Made by a program: the position numbers and the translations under genes. From the NCBI GenBank assembly GCA_028274465.1, contig CM051457.1, positions 103,353,982-103,417,981 of the forward strand: 64,000 nt of DNA, written 5' to 3'. Source of the DNA: Plantago ovata (Eukaryota; Streptophyta; Magnoliopsida; Lamiales; Plantaginaceae). Positions within the stretch are counted from its first letter, which is position 1. Each line of letters begins with the position of its first letter. Positions 11,030 to 21,708 of this stretch are shown piece after piece. The notes under the pieces are model-generated. The model was not told the DNA's origin, searched no databases, and saw only the letters and a program-made list of their open reading frames with translations.

Positions 11030-13580
11030 CTCGGTACCAACTTTGGTAACCTTGTCGGCACTTCCTTCGACAATGTGAATTTCTTCGAGGGTTTCTCTTG
11101 CTTCAATCTTGTTTTCCTCGAAGAATTTCTTCTTCTTGGAAGAGGGTGGTACTGGAGGTATAACCTGATACTCCTCGAGCTCTTTGACAGCTCCTACTAG
11201 GGTATCTCTCTCTTTCTTTTGAGTTTCTTTCCTTCGCCTAAGTGAAGGACTTGACTTTTTTTGACTTTTTCTTCATTCGCCGAACCGTATAAAAACGAGG
11301 AGCGTTGTGAACAAGAGGCTGCTCCTCGAGCGATTGGCCCAGATTTGGCTCTCCGATGGCAACCTTGGAAGTAAATTTGGCTGACATGTTGTAGCATTCC
11401 ATGCCTCTCTTATGTCTCCCTCTTCTTGTCCAATTACCAATGGAGTGGGGAACTTCAACTTGTTGTGGACTGTAGACACTACGGCTCGGAACTGAGAGAG
11501 GCCGGGTCTACCCAAGACTACGAAGTAATCAAAAGGCATATCTACGACCACGAAGGGAACATGTTGAGTTACTCTTCACGGAGTACTTCCCATTGAGACC
11601 GTTAAGTTGATCATTCCAAGGGACATGATGGGTTGTCCTCCAAAGCCTACCAGGGCGCTCCTTACTTCTCTAAGACCTTCCCTTGGGTTCATTTGCATCC
11701 TCTTCAAAGTTCCCATGAAGATCAAGTTAGCCGAACATCTGGTGTCGACGATGATCCTTCCTAAGTTGTCGGATTGAACATCAAGGGATACCACTAGCGG
11801 AACACATGGGTCATAGATGTTTCTTCCTCCGGCGTGTCTTAGAGGTATTTCACTATCATCGAAAGAGATGACATTGGATCCTGGTTGTGCAACTTGGGCA
11901 TACTTCACATCTCTAATTCTGAGATTATCGGTTGTGATCTCCCTCTGATTTCGAGTGTCACCTTCCGCGGGTCCTCCGGCAATCGTAAGAGTGTGGATGC
12001 TTCCGTTCACGGGACGGTTCTCATAATTGTTGTAATTATGAATATCATCAAAACGAGGATTCCCTTGGGGGTGGTGCTCGATCCCCACTTGTGGTGGCGG
12101 AGGGAGGATCGCTAGAGGTTCTTCCTTCCGAATATAGTTGACCAATTGCCCGTTGCGTATCATCCTCTCAATTTAGTTTTTGAGCTCGATGCACTCATCA
12201 GAGGTATGCCCCTTTCCTTTGTGAAACTGGCAAAATTTCTCTGAACTTTTGTTCTTTCGGTTTTATTGGATTGGAGGTGGCCACGAGACATCTAGCTTCC
12301 TCGAGACTATATAGTTCAAGATGTCGGATCTTGGTCTATTTAAGTCCGTGTAGTTACTATATCTCCTTGGAGGAGATCTTCTCGGAGGAGTCCCCTTGTC
12401 TCGAAACTCGTTCCTCGAGAGACCCTCTCTGATCAAACCATGCTTTTGATCTCTTCTTTGCTTTCCGGGATTTTGTGGCCGAGGAGGGTATTCCTTCTCC
12501 TTTTATTTTTCCTTCCCTTTTTCCTTGGGAGGATTGGTTCTTACAGTGACTGTTTTTCGGAAGTCCTCGGCTTCGAGGAATCCTTGCAAACTTTCGCTAG
12601 TTGAGCTTCATTCTCTACACACAATGCTGAGAGCACCTCTTGGAACTTGACATTGGTAGTGTTACCATACAAGTATTCTTTCCTCTCATTGATCGAGTGA
12701 TCTTCAACTTGGAGGGTTGCTTCATGAAAACGATTGATGAAGTCCCTCAAATCTTCATTGTTCTTTTGAACAATTTTGGCCAAGTATCTCACTCTTCTCT
12801 TGGTGTTCATGACCTTCTCGAATCGCTTAGAGAATTCTTTGTCGAGATCTCTATAGGACATGATCGAGCGCTGAGGAAGGCGCGACCACCATTTCAGGGC
12901 TTCTCCTGAGAGGTTAGCCGGGAAGAGTAGTGCTTTGGTCCTTGAATCGTGACCATAAGCATCCATTTTGGTACCAAATCTCACCAAGTAGTCTTTCGGA
13001 CAACTTGTTCCATCATAACTTTTGAAAGTAGGGAAGCCTCTTTCGATTTTTGCTTGATGGCTCCTTATCTCGTCGCACAACGGAGTTGGATCTTGGTCTT
13101 GATCTTTTTCTTGCACGGTTCCTCGTAGGGTTTCTATCTGAGCATCAAGTGCGGTTTTCCTTGCATTGAGTTCCTCCAGAGTGAGCCTCCTCCCCGTGAT
13201 CGGGTCGATCAAGGGGGTTACCCCAATTACGGTTCTCAAGGCATTGTTTTCCGCCACCGCTTCGGGTTGGTTCTGAGGAGTCACTTGGTTGGGCGTGACT
13301 TGGTTAGGGAGAGTGGGTGGTGTAGCGACCACCTGAGCTTGGTTTTCTTGCGAAATCACATTTTGCAGTGACGCGCGTATCCTCCTATCAATTAGATCCC
13401 TCAAATCATCCGAGGCACCTTGTGGTACAAACCTAGATTGGACTCTTGAAGGTCCAAGTCGAGATTGGATCGGCCTCGTGTTGGCTCTTGAATGTGCTTC
13501 ATCTTGTACTATAGGTGCTCTTGGTTGGGATTAACGAGGGGCTACCAAGGTATCACGAGGTTGCTCCTGTACTTGGACTT
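11030..13580 (-). pseudogene. Gag-protease of element A, broken
   Basis: Collinear with 34631-37200 of element B. The main open piece (13404-12541) holds the capsid-type region (FPTFKSYDGTSCPKDYLVRF, KWWSRLPQRS). The following pieces (12163-11576, 11551-11273) hold a proline-rich linker and a retroviral-type aspartic protease. In the protease, the catalytic DTG triad reads DTR (IVDTRCSANLIF) where B has DTGCSANLIF. Stops include a CAA-to-TAA change relative to B just inside the solo LTR (about 13533). Gag would form the particle and protease would mature it; both are dead here. Confidence 0.82.
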
Positions 13581-13585
13581 GTGGT

Positions 13586-15235
13586 TGTTGGTCCCTTTAA
13601 ACAACAAGAAAAGACTAGGGGGGGGGGGTGAATAGTCTTTTCAAACTTTCGTCGTTTAAAACTTTCTCAGCAAGTGCTTATTACTTTTCAGTAATGAGTT
13701 TGCTGATACTTAACTTTCTCAGCAAGCGTAAGTTACTTTACAGTAGCTTGGTTTGCTGATACTTAAAATCAGAGAGCGAAAGTCTTTGATACAATAAGTG
13801 CTCTTTCAGTAAGTAAAGGTTTCAGCAAGTGAAGTGAGTGACTGTGTACAAACAGATATGATTTGCTGAAAACTAAATACAGTAAGTAAATCACACAAAC
13901 ACTTTTATAGTGGTATCTGAGAGTGGCGTAATCTCTCAACTAAACCACTTTCTCCTTTCTAGGACTGAATCCACTAAGATATGATTGAGGTTCCTTACAA
14001 TCTCCTATCTAGAGTGATTCAACAGAAACCAAAGCACACTTGCTTTGTCTCCAACCTAAACTAGAGAACTCAACCTTGTTCTCCACCAAACTTGGTACTT
14101 TTAATCAGCAAAACTATGCTCGATTAACTTCCCCCTGAATATCACGCCTGAAAGGGTGTATTTTCAGTTAGAGAGTTTTGGGGTGAGATAAGTTAATTAT
14201 AACTTATTCAGTTACAACAAGTAATCTAAGAAACACAACTTTGAATACTTTGCAGTAAACAAGTTTGATTGTTTCTGGTGTCAAGACTTGTTCTTGTTCG
14301 AAAGAAAGAACACTTAACTAATTTCTTAGCCGAGTTTGTTCTACTTCTTCACAAGTAGCTTTTTCAAGCTTTAAGTCTTGGAACGGATCAATGGCAGTTG
14401 TAGAGTGTTTGAAGGTATGTGAGTTTTAAGCACAAGTGAGAGTTTGATCACGTTGTTGACACACTTCAACTCTTTGCCGGATGACCTCTATTTATAGTGC
14501 AAGTAAGGAGCCGTTTGAATTTCAAATCCTAAGGCTTTTGTTCCTTAACATGTCACTATCTTGCTTTTGTACTTTCAGCAGCGTCTTTGTTTGTCTTCTA
14601 GTCTTCATGTCCTTCGCGTGTAAGCTTTGCATTTAATGCATATTTGAATAGAATTCAAACAGTAACATTGGAGTGCAAATTCAAGTACTTTCAGCAAGGG
14701 GTCACATATGTTCTATCAGCAAGTGGTTAGTCTCACTTTCAGCAAGCACAACTTACTCTGTCTTTCAGATTTTCACTTATGCAATGCTGTTGCTGAAGTT
14801 TCCACTTTCTGAACAACACGTGCCTTTGTAGATACCAGTCTTTAGCAATCTTCAAGTCTTCAGATCTTCTAAATCTTCAAGTCTTCAGATCTTCAATAAT
14901 CTTCAAGATTCTGAGCGGTTTCTAATTGCTTCAATAGTTTGTTTGTAAAAACAAAGTATATCGTCAGCAAATGCTTCAATAGGTTATTTTCTTTTCAGAA
15001 AATAAGATACATCATAAGCTAAAGCATCAATAAGTTATTTTCCTTTCAGAAAATAAAATACATCATACGCAAAAGAAATAACTTATCTAGCACCTAATCT
15101 AAGTCTTCAGCAAACGTTCCTCTTTTACAATGTCCTTAAAATTCTAAATTCCTATGGACATTAAGAGTACTAGTTACTGGACTTTCCTTAATTTAGCATG
15201 GTTAATTGCTCATCAAAATTACAAGTTTCCTAACA
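13586..15235 (-). repeat. Solo LTR of a Sirevirus/Maximus-like copia element in gag of element A
   Basis: A 1650 bp insert begins TGTTGGTCCC and ends TTTCCTAACA, with perfect 5-bp target duplications GTGGT at 13581-13585 and 15236-15240. Gag of element A resumes on both sides. Read on the minus strand it starts TGTTAGGAAACTTG, like Sirevirus-type LTRs from memory. There is no internal domain, so it is a solo LTR left by LTR-LTR recombination. It contains many short direct repeats (variants of TCAGCAAGTG, and CTTCAAGTCTTCAGATCTTC near 14850-14900) and a G9 run at 13619. No coding region is supported. Confidence 0.88.
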
Positions 15236-15240
15236 GTGGT

Positions 15241-15351
15241 ACTCCTCGAGCATGGAGTTCCGCATTGACTCTAGCAGCCTCATTGTCTCCTACGTATCCT
15301 TGCAAAGTAAGAAGGAGCAAGCCGTATTGAGCTTCGCCCATCCCAAAGTCT
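15241..15351 (-). pseudogene. Gag N-terminal fragment of element A
   Basis: The minus strand encodes a short piece matching the N-terminal gag of element B (GMGEAQYGLLLLTLQGYVG). At its N-terminal end it joins LTR sequence directly at about 15352. The start of gag, the primer site and the inner part of the 5' LTR are therefore deleted. Confidence 0.75.
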
Positions 15352-15614
15352 CTTTTGGAGGGTGTCACCTTGACGTAAGGTTCTCCTCGCGCCCTAGAGA
15401 TGCTCCTCGAGCCCAACAGCTGCATTGTCCTTGTAGTGAGCTTATCTTGAGGGTTGGCCTCTTAGTGATGGTCGGATCGTATGTTGGTCGAGTCACACCT
15501 AAGAGACATACTTGGGTGTGGTCGCGCCCTTTGAGGGACGGCCCTTGATGTTTTATCGCGCTCTTAGACCGCTCCAGTTTGTACACGTGGACTGGACATA
15601 TTTTAACACCAACA
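15352..15614 (-). repeat. Truncated 5' LTR of element A
   Basis: Aligns with the outer third of the element B LTR (about 38300-38557), including the conserved ACTGGACATAT...AACA terminus at 15590-15614. The remaining roughly 490 bp of LTR plus the primer site are missing at a sharp junction with gag. Confidence 0.85.
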
Positions 15615-16086
15615 GATTGATATAGAGTTTGGCAGTATAGATTCATTAAATGGGATTGTTATTGTAAATTATTGTGAAATAGACTCGTAGAACACATTTA
15701 GTATAAATTATTTCGTAATATACCGGCTGAGTACGATTCTAAATCAAAACCTAATAAAACATATAACATCACTTGGTTCATTTTTATAGGGAGCTAAAAA
15801 ACGCAAAGGGAAAAAGAAAAGCAAAGGCCAGCAAAAAACCGGAGCCTTGGAGAAATCGACACATCTCTCAAGCCATACACGTTCTGCATATTCTAGAGTT
15901 GTTAGGTTTCGAATTTTGTATCAATTTTTCCTCTAGCTTTTACTCTTTCTTTAGAGAACCCCCTAGACCCCGAATGTTAAAGCTTAACATAATCATGGTT
16001 CACACCTTAACGTTCCAAGACCCATGGCTTCGATTTCTTCCTTGGCATATCTAGAGTCTCTTTGTTCCCAAGAATCAAAAATCACT
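15615..16086. other. Unassigned sequence between elements A and C
   Basis: AT-rich, with one 93-codon frame at 15773-16054 of no recognisable similarity. It begins with GATTG, the presumed target duplication of element A. It may be host intergenic DNA or the debris of an older element. Confidence 0.4.
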
Positions 16087-17547
16087 TGTAACGCCCCAAA
16101 ACCAAAATATTGGTGTGTTCGGCCGTGTATCGTGAGATGGACTCACGCCAACACGAAGCTTTAACTTTAAATCCTCAAAAATGGTAAAATTTTCTCCATG
16201 GTAGAAAGAGCATCTAAATTCCTCTAATAATAAAATATACAATTCACCACAAGGTCTTCAATGCAAACTCACAACCGATACAGAATTACATAAACTCTTC
16301 AAAGTTACACACCTTTACAATATGAAACATCAAAACTCCGTTAATTAACGATAGACACTCCAATTCAGTTTACGTCCACTAGTACTTTTCGAAAACGCAC
16401 TACCCACTTACTCCATTGTAAAAAAACAGAGTAAGGGGTGAGCTACAAACTCAGTAAGAGAACATTCTGGCACCTCCACCCGGATCAAGTAATGCTTTCA
16501 AAATCATACATATATACATCCCAATATATCACACATAACAAAAGCTGCATGGAAACATAACGTAACATTTCGGCTCAACATGCATGTACCTATGGCCACT
16601 AGTATAAGTCGAGTGGCACAGAGGTCGGCTTTACATAACATAACATATAATACCCCACCAAAGGGCAAAACATAAAAGGCCTAGCACGACAAAACACCCC
16701 GAAGGGTACATAACATTTCACAGGCACATCTGGAGCTCAAACATAACATTAGTCCATGCACTTGGACAAAATAATTTACATTCATCACATGCACATTTCA
16801 AAAGCAAATATTTATTTGGGTAACATACTTGATCCTTATTTTCCACTATACCAAGACCAATAACTTGATATAATAGTGTTTATCAAAATCATTTACATAA
16901 CTTTAAATATACAATATAACATACTTTTTATAGATAATAATAATAGTACTGAAAAATACCAGTTTTGGTGTTAGAATATCCCCTTAATTACCTCCGGTCC
17001 AACAATGACATACTTAAATCGATTCGCCAATCCAGGATCTATAGACCCAAGAATAAACCAAATCCAATAGTACTTCAAATAAGTCGTTTTATCAATAGTT
17101 TGTCCAGAAGCTGGCCCTAACAATTGATCACATCTCAACCGAAAGCAAGTCCATCACCGGTCATTCTAAATTCCAATCCTGATGCATATACATGTATCCA
17201 AAATATTAATAACCGATCAAACATCATTCTTAATTTCCCAAATCATATGCACTATCCATTAAACTGTGATCCATTGACAGAACTCGACTAACACAACCAT
17301 ACGTACTACTAATACCAATACGATGATCTAACTACTAAATTAACTCCATGATATTTGCACCATTATTCCAATATTATAATCCATCAATAACCACTAGGTC
17401 CAATTTGATTTATCGGTCCATAAAATAAAAGTTAATCAATGTCAATCCGTCAATTTAAGCCCATAATCTTTGTTCCAAGTAATTTATAATTATCTGGCTC
17501 GATCTCCTCCGTGAAAGTCGTACAAATAAAATGTACGGGTTATTACA
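16087..17547 (-). repeat. 3' LTR of element C
   Basis: 1461 bp, from TGTAACGCCCCAAAA to GGGTTATTACA, ending just before a polypurine tract. No partner LTR is in the window. Confidence 0.6.
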
Positions 17548-18009
17548 ATCCACCCTCCTTAAAATAAGTTTCGTTCTCGAAACTTAATCCAAATATACCA
17601 CGAGGTGTCACTTTGATGATCATATAAAATTCTGACTTTCTAAAAAGATACGGGGTTATACATCACCCCCACTTTATCTTTCTCCGACTCACTAAAGAAG
17701 TCCAAATCCGCTCCAACATTCACTAGATCATATGTCTTCTACTACTTTTGAAAATACCGACTAATACCGAGTTACAAAAAATGTGTATTTTACTTGATTC
17801 CACCTAGTATATCATACCATTCTGAGTATAATAACCAACAATATATATATTCTAGTAGCTTGATTTTGAATCGAAATGAAGAAAATTTGTGTTATTAATA
17901 ATAAACTCGATCGGAATTGATAGCTATAGTTTGGTGATCGAACGAACTGACAAAAACATATAGCATGTCATGTGTTTTCATTTTCAAAAACCTCCCATAT
18001 GGTTCTATA
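16087..18009 (-). mobile_element. Element C: LTR and 3' end of an old Ty3/gypsy element
   Basis: The LTR (16087-17547) is followed on its right by ATCCACCCTCCTT, whose complement AAGGAGGGTGGAT is a polypurine tract abutting the LTR. That gives a minus-strand element whose 3' LTR is on the left. The start TGTAACGCCCC is typical of chromovirus LTRs from memory. The 17548-18009 interior holds no recognisable pol. Element B interrupts at 18009 and nothing of C is recognised beyond 38558, so C was already truncated. Confidence 0.6.
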
Positions 18010-20147
18010 TGTTGAAGGGTAATTCGTGTTTCTTTCTAAGTTCCCAATTGATGATGTCGTTTTTCACCAATTAAATTTGTTTAAAAGCCTAAGAACACTT
18101 ATCACTACACAAACTAGAGTGCAATGGCAAGTTGTCCCCGATTGTCGTTCTCTCGGGACCTAACGTGGCTTTGCTTGAGGTTTTTGCTAGTAATTTCAGT
18201 CAACGAGTTCAAATGTTTATAGAATCGTTTTTCTTTGAACAAAGCAACGAGAAATCAGATTGGTGTAATCAAGTTTGGAAAACGGTTGGTGGTAGAAAAT
18301 TGAATACACATGCATGGGTTACGAATATGCTCACAAGTTCAGTGCGTAAAACCTTCGATCAAATCTGCTAAGCAACTCGTCTAGGTAACTTTCAAGACAC
18401 ACATCATAAAAGACCACTATCAATACTTTAGAGGTGTTTGTCATTAACACCATTTATCTAGCATGCTGCAAATCTCTAACATACAATCCTATAGCTTTCA
18501 TTGACCAAGAGTTTGTCACTATACTCAATTCGAATATATTTTATAGGCAACTAAGAATCATATGAAGGAATTTGCAGCAAGATTGAATCACAATCTCATG
18601 TAAGCATAAACATAACACATAGCATGCATATTCTACACTCTACCACCAACACAAAAGATTTAGCTACTCATATTCATCAACATAGACATCAATTCATATG
18701 AATAATAATCAGAATACATCATATCAAACTACAAGACAAGAGAGTGATACAAGTTACCCCCAAAGCTGTCACTAATCGGTGGAAAGCAAAGAAAACCTCT
18801 CCGTAGATGATTACAAAGGATGAATTCCAATCCAAATCTTGAATCCCAAGCTAAAATACAATGTAATCTGAGTTTTCTCTGAGTTTTGGGGCTTAGGAGC
18901 TCTCCAAAACGAAGCTACAGTTCAAAAGATATCCAAATATTGACTGAAGATCAGATCTAAGAAGGAAAATCCGAAAACGTAACCGCTGCCATGCGGAGCG
19001 CTTGGCAAGCGAAGCGCTTTGGCACTCCAAGCGCTTTGCTTGGCTTCTGTGCCAAAGCTCCTGGAAAATGAAGCGGAGCGCTTCACTATTCCAGGCGCTT
19101 AGCTTGGCTCCTGGGCAGATTTTTGTCTTCAAACTGAATCTTTTTGCCCTCGCATGGCCCTCGGGTGCCTTGGACTCATCCTTCTCGATGCTTATTGATG
19201 CTCAAACACTTACGAACAAGCCACGGAGATTGGGGAACTTCAACGGGGCCATCTTTTCCATCAAAAAGGCTCGTTTTTAGCTCCAAAAACGTCGTTTCGT
19301 ACCTAAGTGCCTGAAAATGCAAAAAACACAAAACGTGACACTATTCTACAAAACTAACCAAAAAACAAGGCCAGAAGATAGCAAAAGAAGGTAAAAAAGA
19401 CAAGATGAACGCGTAAAAAATACGTTCATCAGCAATGAGTCGCTAATCTAAGTCATTCTAGTTCTTCTTCATGTAGTGTTCCTCTAGGATAGGTAGTGAA
19501 CCTTCTTGTAGCTTCCTCGTACCTGAAATATACTAGAAGGGGGGTTTAGTGTCTCTTGCCCGGTCTGTAAGATATCAGACCGGAGTGACGACTTTACGAG
19601 TAGGGAGTTGTGAGGGTTCCCTAGTACGAGTAGTAAATGTGGTGGTTGAGAGGTATTAATGCTTACTGTTGAGGAGTGAGTGAAGCCTTTATATACTTGA
19701 GGATTTTCATAGCCAGGTCACGTAGGATCGCGACACGTGTACGGCTAGGATTGAGGCCTTCCTCGGCCCAGGCCCATTAAGGAGGTCCGTGGGCCTTGGC
19801 CCAAGGTAGCAACCGTGGCTGGTCGCTCAGGGTCCTCGAGCCCTCCTTGTACGTGGAAGGTGCGAGTAGTGTCCTGCTCAGTTTCTCTCAAGGAGCGTTA
19901 CCTTGACGTAAGGACCTCCTCGAGCCATAGAGATGCTCCTCGAGCTCACTGGCAGCTTTGTCCTTGTGATGAGCTTATTTTGAGGGTTGTCCTCCCAGTG
20001 ATGGTCGGACCCTATGTTGGTCGGACCACACCTTAGTGACATACTTGGGTGTGGTCGTGCCCCTTGAGGGACGGCCTATGATGCTTTGTCGCGATCTTAG
20101 ACCGCTCCAGTCCGTACATGCGGACTGGACATATTTCAACACTAACA
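18010..20147 (-). repeat. 3' LTR of element B, split by a solo LTR
   Basis: Starts TGTTGAAGGG and ends CACTAACA. It is interrupted at 18049-19431. Without the insert it is 750 bp, equal in length to the 5' LTR at 37808-38557. Confidence 0.93.
18049..19431 (-). repeat. Solo LTR related to element E, inside the 3' LTR of B
   Basis: A 1383 bp insert TGATGATGTCG...CGTTCATCA with target duplication GCAAT (19432-19436) and a left copy mutated to CCAAT (18044-18048). Read on the minus strand it starts TGATGAACG and shares the exact 17-mer AGAATAGTGTCACGTTT (complement at 19331-19347) with the E LTR (44319-44335). It belongs to the same lineage and lies in inverse orientation. At 18990-19115 it carries repeated AAGCGC-type palindromic words, at about the place where the E LTR has GGGGCG/CGCCCC. 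The 79-codon frame at 18132 is not recognisable. Confidence 0.85.
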
Positions 20148-20165
20148 TATGTCCCCCTAGTTTCC
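20148..20165 (-). other. Polypurine tract of element B
   Basis: The minus strand reads GGAAACTAGGGGGACATA immediately before the LTR TGTTAG. It is the plus-strand primer for reverse transcription. Element F has the same tract before its 3' LTR at about 41916-41933. Confidence 0.85.
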
Positions 20166-20394
20166 AAGTATCTTTGTAGAAGATAGTTGAGGAACTATGT
20201 TGAAGTATAGGTCGAGCGGAGCCTCGACTAGCAGTGGGCGAAAAAAGATTTCCGTATTCGCACCTTGGTATCTTTCCCTCCTCCTATCTCTCCCCCCCCC
20301 CTTTTATAGGGTGCGAGCTGACGTTGCTCGGACCTTATGAAAATAGGTATGTTTGCTGGGCAAAGATCGGATCCGGGTAAGTATTTCTTGGTGG

Positions 20395-20592
20395 AATGGA
20401 ATGACTTCCTGCCGCTTTTTCTTTGCGAATTATCTCGAGGAGAGATAATTCTGAGAGTGGAATGGAATGACTTCCTGCCGCTTTTTCTTTGCGAATTATC
20501 TCGAGGAGAGATAATTCTGAGAGTGGAGTGGAATGACTTCCTGCCGCTTTTTCTATGCGAATTATCTCGAGGAGATATAATTCTGATAGAGG
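20395..20592 (+). repeat. Three 66-bp tandem repeats with palindromic core upstream of the antisense gene
   Basis: Three copies start near 20395, 20461 and 20527. Each includes GAATTATCTC-GAGGA-GAGATAATTC, a 10-bp inverted repeat around 5 bases; the third copy has a changed arm. They end about 310 bp upstream of the antisense gene's TATA box, a place suited to an upstream regulatory block. That role is inferred. The 100-codon frames crossing it are repeat translations. Confidence 0.85.
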
Positions 20593-20901
20593 CTCCTCGA
20601 TCCATCATAATGTATCCGTCGATTTTGTCTTGCCATCCTTTTTTTTATCTTTGGTGTCTCGAAGAGGGGTGCTTTTGGTGGTCGCTCTATCCCTGAACCC
20701 AGTGGTGCGGTGCTCGCGCTACAAATTACCTTTAGGTAATTCGCGCTGGCATGGGGAAGTGTGCCCGAGCCCGAGCGGGAACGCCGAGGGTAGAATAGGT
20801 AATTCGCCAGGCGGCCGTAATCTGGGCCGTTGATAATGGCCACGTGGTCGATCCGGATGGAGCGAGGGCATGCGTCGTTTCGTATCCCTGAGATACCCTC
20901 C

Positions 20902-20909
20902 TATAAATA
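20902..20909 (+). promoter_or_regulatory. TATA box of the antisense gene of element B
   Basis: TATAAATA in the context CCTCCTATAAATAGATC, a near-ideal plant TATA box on the strand opposite to pol. It lies about 200 bp upstream of a good 5' splice donor and 800 bp upstream of the ATG. It implies that the antisense gene is transcribed from its own promoter. Confidence 0.7.
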
Positions 20910-21708
20910 GATCGATACTCGGTCATTCCACACTTTTCGCAAGAAAGAGAGAGCGAGGAGCATAATTCTGTGATCGACCAGCAGAGTGATCGAGACAAGT
21001 AACGCGCGAGGAGAGTTTTCAGTGTCCAGAATCCGTTTTTTCAGGCGAAGATCTTCTTTTTCCGGCTTCCTTTCCGGTTTCTAGTCTCTATCGACTTATA
21101 AAACAAGTAAGTTTCTGATCCATTTTCTTTAATTCCTCTTCTTGTGCTCGAATTTGCCCTTATTTTGCTTTCGGTGTTGTCTTTTTCGATTCCGCCTTTT
21201 TTATTTCCTTCCCGGAATGGTCACCTGAAAATTTGCCGGTGGACGGCGGCCTTTGAACGGCCATGGACTTAATAACCTGTAAACGGACCTGTAGATGGAC
21301 CTTAATGGAATCGAATTGAATCAATTCGACTTGCATGGCCGTAGGAGTAGTTCCCCCTTTCTTATGCCTTTTTTTCTTTGCTGTTAACCCCTGTTGCCTC
21401 CTCCTTAGATTATGGCCGTAGAAGTAACTGTAGTACCTTTTTGTCTTTTCGAGCGGTTGGTCGCTCGTATTCTCCTCATTTATATATGCCTGCTCACTCC
21501 TGTCTGTTTATATACATGTTGGTATGCTGCTCACTCTTGCTTGTTTCGAGCGGTTGGTCGCTCCGTAGGATAACTTCTTTAGTGTTATCTTTTTCTTTTT
21601 GCGTTTGAGATTTTTCTCCGTTCGAGAGGTCGAACGTAATGAATATACTTAAAAGGACCTCTCGGACTATCACAAACCATCCTAATTTCTTCTTTGCCCA
21701 CCTTTAGG

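Larger units (their letters stand above)
5146..15614 (-). mobile_element. Element A: decayed Tat/Grande-like Ty3/gypsy retrotransposon
   Basis: Minus-strand relative of element B. From the right it has a truncated 5' LTR (15352-15614), a gag fragment, gag-protease, RT-RNase H, a second RNase H with integrase (ending at 7981), a spacer, then part of the opposite-strand ORF (5146-7139). The rest of that ORF and the left LTR lie beyond copia-1, outside the window. Every coding block is broken by stops, indels or deletions. A solo LTR interrupts gag. The right boundary is the LTR terminus ...CCAACA, followed by GATTG as the presumed target duplication. It is clearly older than B. Confidence 0.88.

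Noticed and set aside
17548..18009. Coding remains of element C next to its polypurine tract
   Set aside because: No integrase or chromodomain pattern could be read on the minus strand, so only the LTR and tract are claimed.
18132..18371. 79-codon frame inside the solo LTR in B
   Set aside because: No similarity recognised, and LTRs of the related element E lack it.
20228..20843. Overlapping long frames on both strands near the 66-bp repeats
   Set aside because: They arise because the 66-bp unit is a multiple of three and lacks stops. The residues simply repeat.
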